Part shown: positions 61,274-64,000 of the stretch, piece by piece
How the letters are laid out: each line of letters opens with the position of its first letter
Numbering within the stretch: position 1 is the first letter of the stretch
NCBI RefSeq assembly: GCF_025698545.1
Contig: NC_068570.1
Location: forward strand, 58,423,924-58,487,923
Length of the DNA stretch: 64,000 bases
Direction: 5' to 3'
Origin: Gossypium raimondii
Taxonomy: Eukaryota; Streptophyta; Magnoliopsida; Malvales; Malvaceae
The notes under the pieces: model-generated
What the model saw: only the letters and a program-made list of their open reading frames with translations
The model's database searches: none
What the model was told of the DNA's origin: nothing
Program-made: the position numbers and the translations under genes

Positions 61274-61412
61274 GAGTACTAATTCAGTTGGTATTGACAT
61301 TGTTGTTTATGTAGGAGTACGTGGGTTCGAGCGCACTGAAATGTATTTATCCCCCTATTGAAGGGTTGAGGAGAAATTATGAATAGTTTTAAATAATTTG
61401 TATAAAAAAAAC
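61274..61412 (+). mobile_element. tRNA-derived SINE copy 7
   Basis: The head is CTAATTCAGTTGGTATTGAC. It has the best B box of the family, GGTTCGAGCGC (61324-61334), then 'CCCCCTATTGAAGGGTTGAG', 'GAATAGTTTTAAATAATTTG' and an A-rich tail. Confidence 0.65.
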
Positions 61413-62002
61413 TAGACATACATTTGTTTTCGAAAAATCCAAATCATATTTACTCGAAATTTTGTAATTAGTTAATAATTGTGTGTATATAGATTTCAAA
61501 ATTAATAATAATGTAAGTAAATAAGACTGACAAACCAAAATCTAGAAATGAATAGGCTAGAGGTAAAAGATACCACTGAAGATAAATGCAAACTAATATT
61601 CAAATGGGCAAGAAGTGAAGGCAAGGTTAATATGAGGGTGCAATCATTCTTAAAGAGTGAAGGTACAATGTAGTAATGGATTAATATCCTTGTAAAAAAA
61701 ATAAATGTGTACTGACGATTTGAATCGAATTTTTCTAATATTTAAATTTTTATCTAAAATATTGATATTGTGATGGTAAGATAAAAGAAATAAAAGTATA
61801 CAACTGTACAAAAGAGAGAGGTTGTAATAGAAAGGATTTCACTGTGTAAAATATTGGATTTGCATTTTAAATTCAAAATGAAAAAGGGGAAAATCCAAAC
61901 ATACAAAAAGTACAGGGGCTTAAAGAAAAATTTAACCAAATTACAATAATATTAGACGACAGCGTCTTTGGAAATAAACTAGGCACTAATCAGGAGCGAA
62001 AT

Positions 62003-62104
62003 GGCGGGAAAATCTAATTCCCATTCCTTCGGCCCCTAGGGTTTATATACCATGTTCTATAAGACTATAACTCAATCCAAACTAGTTAACAAAGGTAAAC
62101 CCTA
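62003..62104 (+). promoter_or_regulatory. RTEL1 promoter: E2F site, TATA box and two telo-boxes
   Basis: GGCGGGAAA at 62003-62011 is the complement of TTTCCCGCC, a perfect E2F/DP site. TAGGGTTTA (62037-62045) and AAACCCTA (62097-62104) are telo-box motifs. TTTATATA (about 62042-62049) is a TATA-like element. E2F plus telo-box is a known promoter style of plant S-phase and replication genes, which suits a DNA helicase. Activity is inferred. Confidence 0.6.
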
Positions 62105-62143
62105 TCATTTTTCTCGTAATCCAAACAGAAAAAGAAGGGGAAA

Positions 62144-63239
62144 ATGCCCACATACAAGTTACGGGGAATCGATGTTGATTTTCCGTTCGAGGCTTATGAT
62201 TGCCAACTAGTTTACATGGAGAAAGTTATTGAAGCTCTCCAAAAGGTACATTCTTAAAATTTTTGTAGTTACTATTGCTGTTTAGTGTTAAGGATTTTTT
62301 TTTTGTTATTCTGAGCAGTGGAATTGAATTTAATGAACAGTGATCACATGTCTGATTTTCTTCAATTTTTTAAGAAAATATATAAAAAACTAAATTTTAG
62401 GTTATTGAAAGTACTGATTTTTTTCGGAGAAATGTGTTAAATTATAAAAAAATTTTGGGTGCTGTTTTGAAACATGGTTATGCAATTGAAGGGCATTCGG
62501 GTAATTTTTATTTATATTTTGGCATGGTTGAGTTGGATATTGATGTTGGGTTGTTTTAAATTCATGTTCTGGGTTCTATTTTTAGGAACTAAGTGATGTG
62601 TAGTATGAATTTTGTTTATTTAAGGTTTGTTCTACTTGTTTTATGTTGCAGAGGTGTAATGCACTTTTGGAGAGTCCTACTGGAACTGGGAAAACATTAT
62701 GTCTTCTCTGTGCCACATTGGCCTGGAGGAAAAGTTTGGGTGGTTTTTCAACTGGGAGTAGTCAAAGAAAGAGTGAATTCCATGGGAGTCAATCTGACGT
62801 AGGATCATCAGAGTCTCAATCCAGTAACCATCCAACCATAGTGTATACCTCACGTACTCACAGCCAACTTCGGCAAGTCGTTCAAGAGTTGAGAAGAAGC
62901 AATTACAGGTCATGGTTGATTGTTTCATTACACATGATTTAGGTTTCTTTATCAATAGCTTATTGTTCCAGTTGTGTTATGCGTGGTTTGCTGTAGTGGA
63001 GATGATTGATATTTGTCCTCCAAATTTAAGGAAAAACTGGAAGAGCATATGTTGGTTCATGCTCTTTTTTGACATCTGCATCTGAGCTGATTTTGTTCAG
63101 TCTTACCACTTCCAATATTAGGCTGTAGACCAATGTCTTTGGGCTGGCTTACCAGACATGTCTGATCTGATCCATTCTCCTGGAAGACTTTTGTCTTGTT
63201 CTAGCCAGAGCCCAGGAGAATGTTTTTGAGCTGATAACT

Positions 63240-63299
<60 letters not shown>

Positions 63300-64000
63300 C
63301 TCTTTTTAAAAAATATTTGTGTTAGAATCTATTGTCTTAAATTTGTTTGATAAGATAAGAGGTGGGATCTTGAGGTAATATAATATGCTTTGGAACTGAG
63401 CAATCGTGAAACTCTATTAAGCCGTATGTTCAATGGCTTGATCAAGTTGGCGACAAACTTCCTGATACTTGGTTTGTTTAACAAATGAGTTTTACATTGC
63501 ACATTGAGCTTGGCTTGATTATTAACCCAAGCTCCATCTGTTTTAAACCTCAATTCAGTTGCTTTTTGATTGGAGCATAAAATAACTGCTGTATTTCTTG
63601 GAAATCTTTTCACTAGAGGTTTCAACTTGAATCATTCTTAGATTATCTGCATTTTACTCCTTGCCTAACTGGTTGTTGTTGTTGTTGTATTTTTTTTTTC
63701 TCCTGATCAGTATTTATATGAAATGTTGCATGTCTAGAAACATTAAGTCTTGAAGAAAAAAAATTGAAGGTATAACAACACTTGAATTTTCATTTCTTTG
63801 AATGTGGCATAAACTTTGTTTGTCTTTTATCAAAAGAAAGAGAAATATGAAGATACTGCAGATTTCCTAGCATTTTCTTGTCATCTATTACATCTAAGGG
63901 AGCTTCTCTTGTTGTTAATCATTGATGTTAAAATATGTTCTTAAGCTTCTTCAGGGGTATCGGTGGACATTTATGTTGATATTTTCATAAGCTCAATATT
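62144..64000 (+). CDS. RTEL1: RTEL1 DNA helicase, 5' end only (cut by window end)
   Basis: Regulator of telomere elongation helicase 1: an XPD/FANCJ-type iron-sulfur DNA helicase that unwinds D-loops and telomeric structures in the nucleus. Two exons are in the window: 62144-62245 (34 codons, phase 0) and 62652-62908 (85 codons plus two bases); the second intron runs beyond 64000. Exon 1 encodes [20 protein letters not shown] with the Q-motif region. Exon 2 has Walker A (SPTGTGKT, residues 42-49), [12 protein letters not shown], a Ser/Gln-rich loop (67-93) and motif Ia ([15 protein letters not shown], from residue 96). These are nearly identical to plant RTEL1. The iron-sulfur cysteines, DEAH box and later motifs lie outside. 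No further exon was recognised between 62909 and 64000. The start fits the conserved MPTYK. Confidence 0.92.
63244..63294. repeat. (CT)25 microsatellite in RTEL1 intron 2
   Basis: Uninterrupted CT dinucleotides, 51 bases, within the second intron. Such runs are highly length-variable and would serve as a marker. Confidence 0.95.

Noticed and set aside
1..64000. CRISPR array, bacterial operon or a new defence-like system
   Set aside because: The sequence is plant nuclear with introns; the regular repeats seen are microsatellites, LTR minisatellites and dispersed SINEs, and no cluster of cooperating unknown genes exists.

Overview
This window is plant nuclear DNA: AT-rich, with split genes (GT-AG introns), many transposon remnants and long gene-poor stretches. 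The gene set is that of a dicot. The long solo LTRs bounded by TGTAAC...GTTACA and carrying clustered ACACGGC/GCCGTGT motifs resemble repeats I associate with cotton (Gossypium, Malvaceae). The genus is an inference from memory, not proven by the sequence.

Left part, about 1-20 kb: no intact gene. It holds a 770-bp tandem duplication, a decayed MuDR/MULE transposase cut in two by a 1,500-bp solo LTR (target duplication ATAAG), an older LTR-like block at about 5.9-7.4 kb, and two solo LTRs side by side (9615-12287, target duplication GTGTG; 12307-13947, target duplication ACATG). Beyond these lie copia-LTR remnants and MITE-like sequence.

Middle part, about 20-40 kb: an intact three-exon Aux/IAA auxin repressor of the IAA19/IAA6 type lies on the minus strand (20231-24303). 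Both of its introns are swollen by mobile elements: two SINEs, one of them split by a MULE-type MITE, and a second MITE. Upstream come a degenerate Ty3/gypsy gag, a copia LTR remnant, a long gypsy-type LTR region, a degraded DNA transposon, a frameshifted germin-like protein pseudogene (36860-37377) and a LINE RNase H remnant.

Right part, about 40-64 kb, is gene-rich: a membrane RING-H2 E3 ubiquitin ligase (41191-44379, +), a small secreted six-cysteine peptide (48005-48226, -), a SIP1-type trihelix transcription factor (53105-54304, +), a P-class PPR protein with a 24-residue organelle-targeting first exon (56572-58605, -), and the 5' end of the helicase gene RTEL1 (from 62144, +, cut by the window end). 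The genes are unrelated housekeeping or regulatory loci, not a cluster or operon.

A tRNA-derived SINE family with at least seven copies runs through the whole window. I found no CRISPR array, rRNA, true tRNA, organellar insert or previously unknown gene system. The most useful observations are the exactly resolvable nested insertions, the intron invasions of the Aux/IAA gene, a start-stop AUG-UAA upstream ORF before the RING ligase, and an E2F/telo-box promoter in front of RTEL1.
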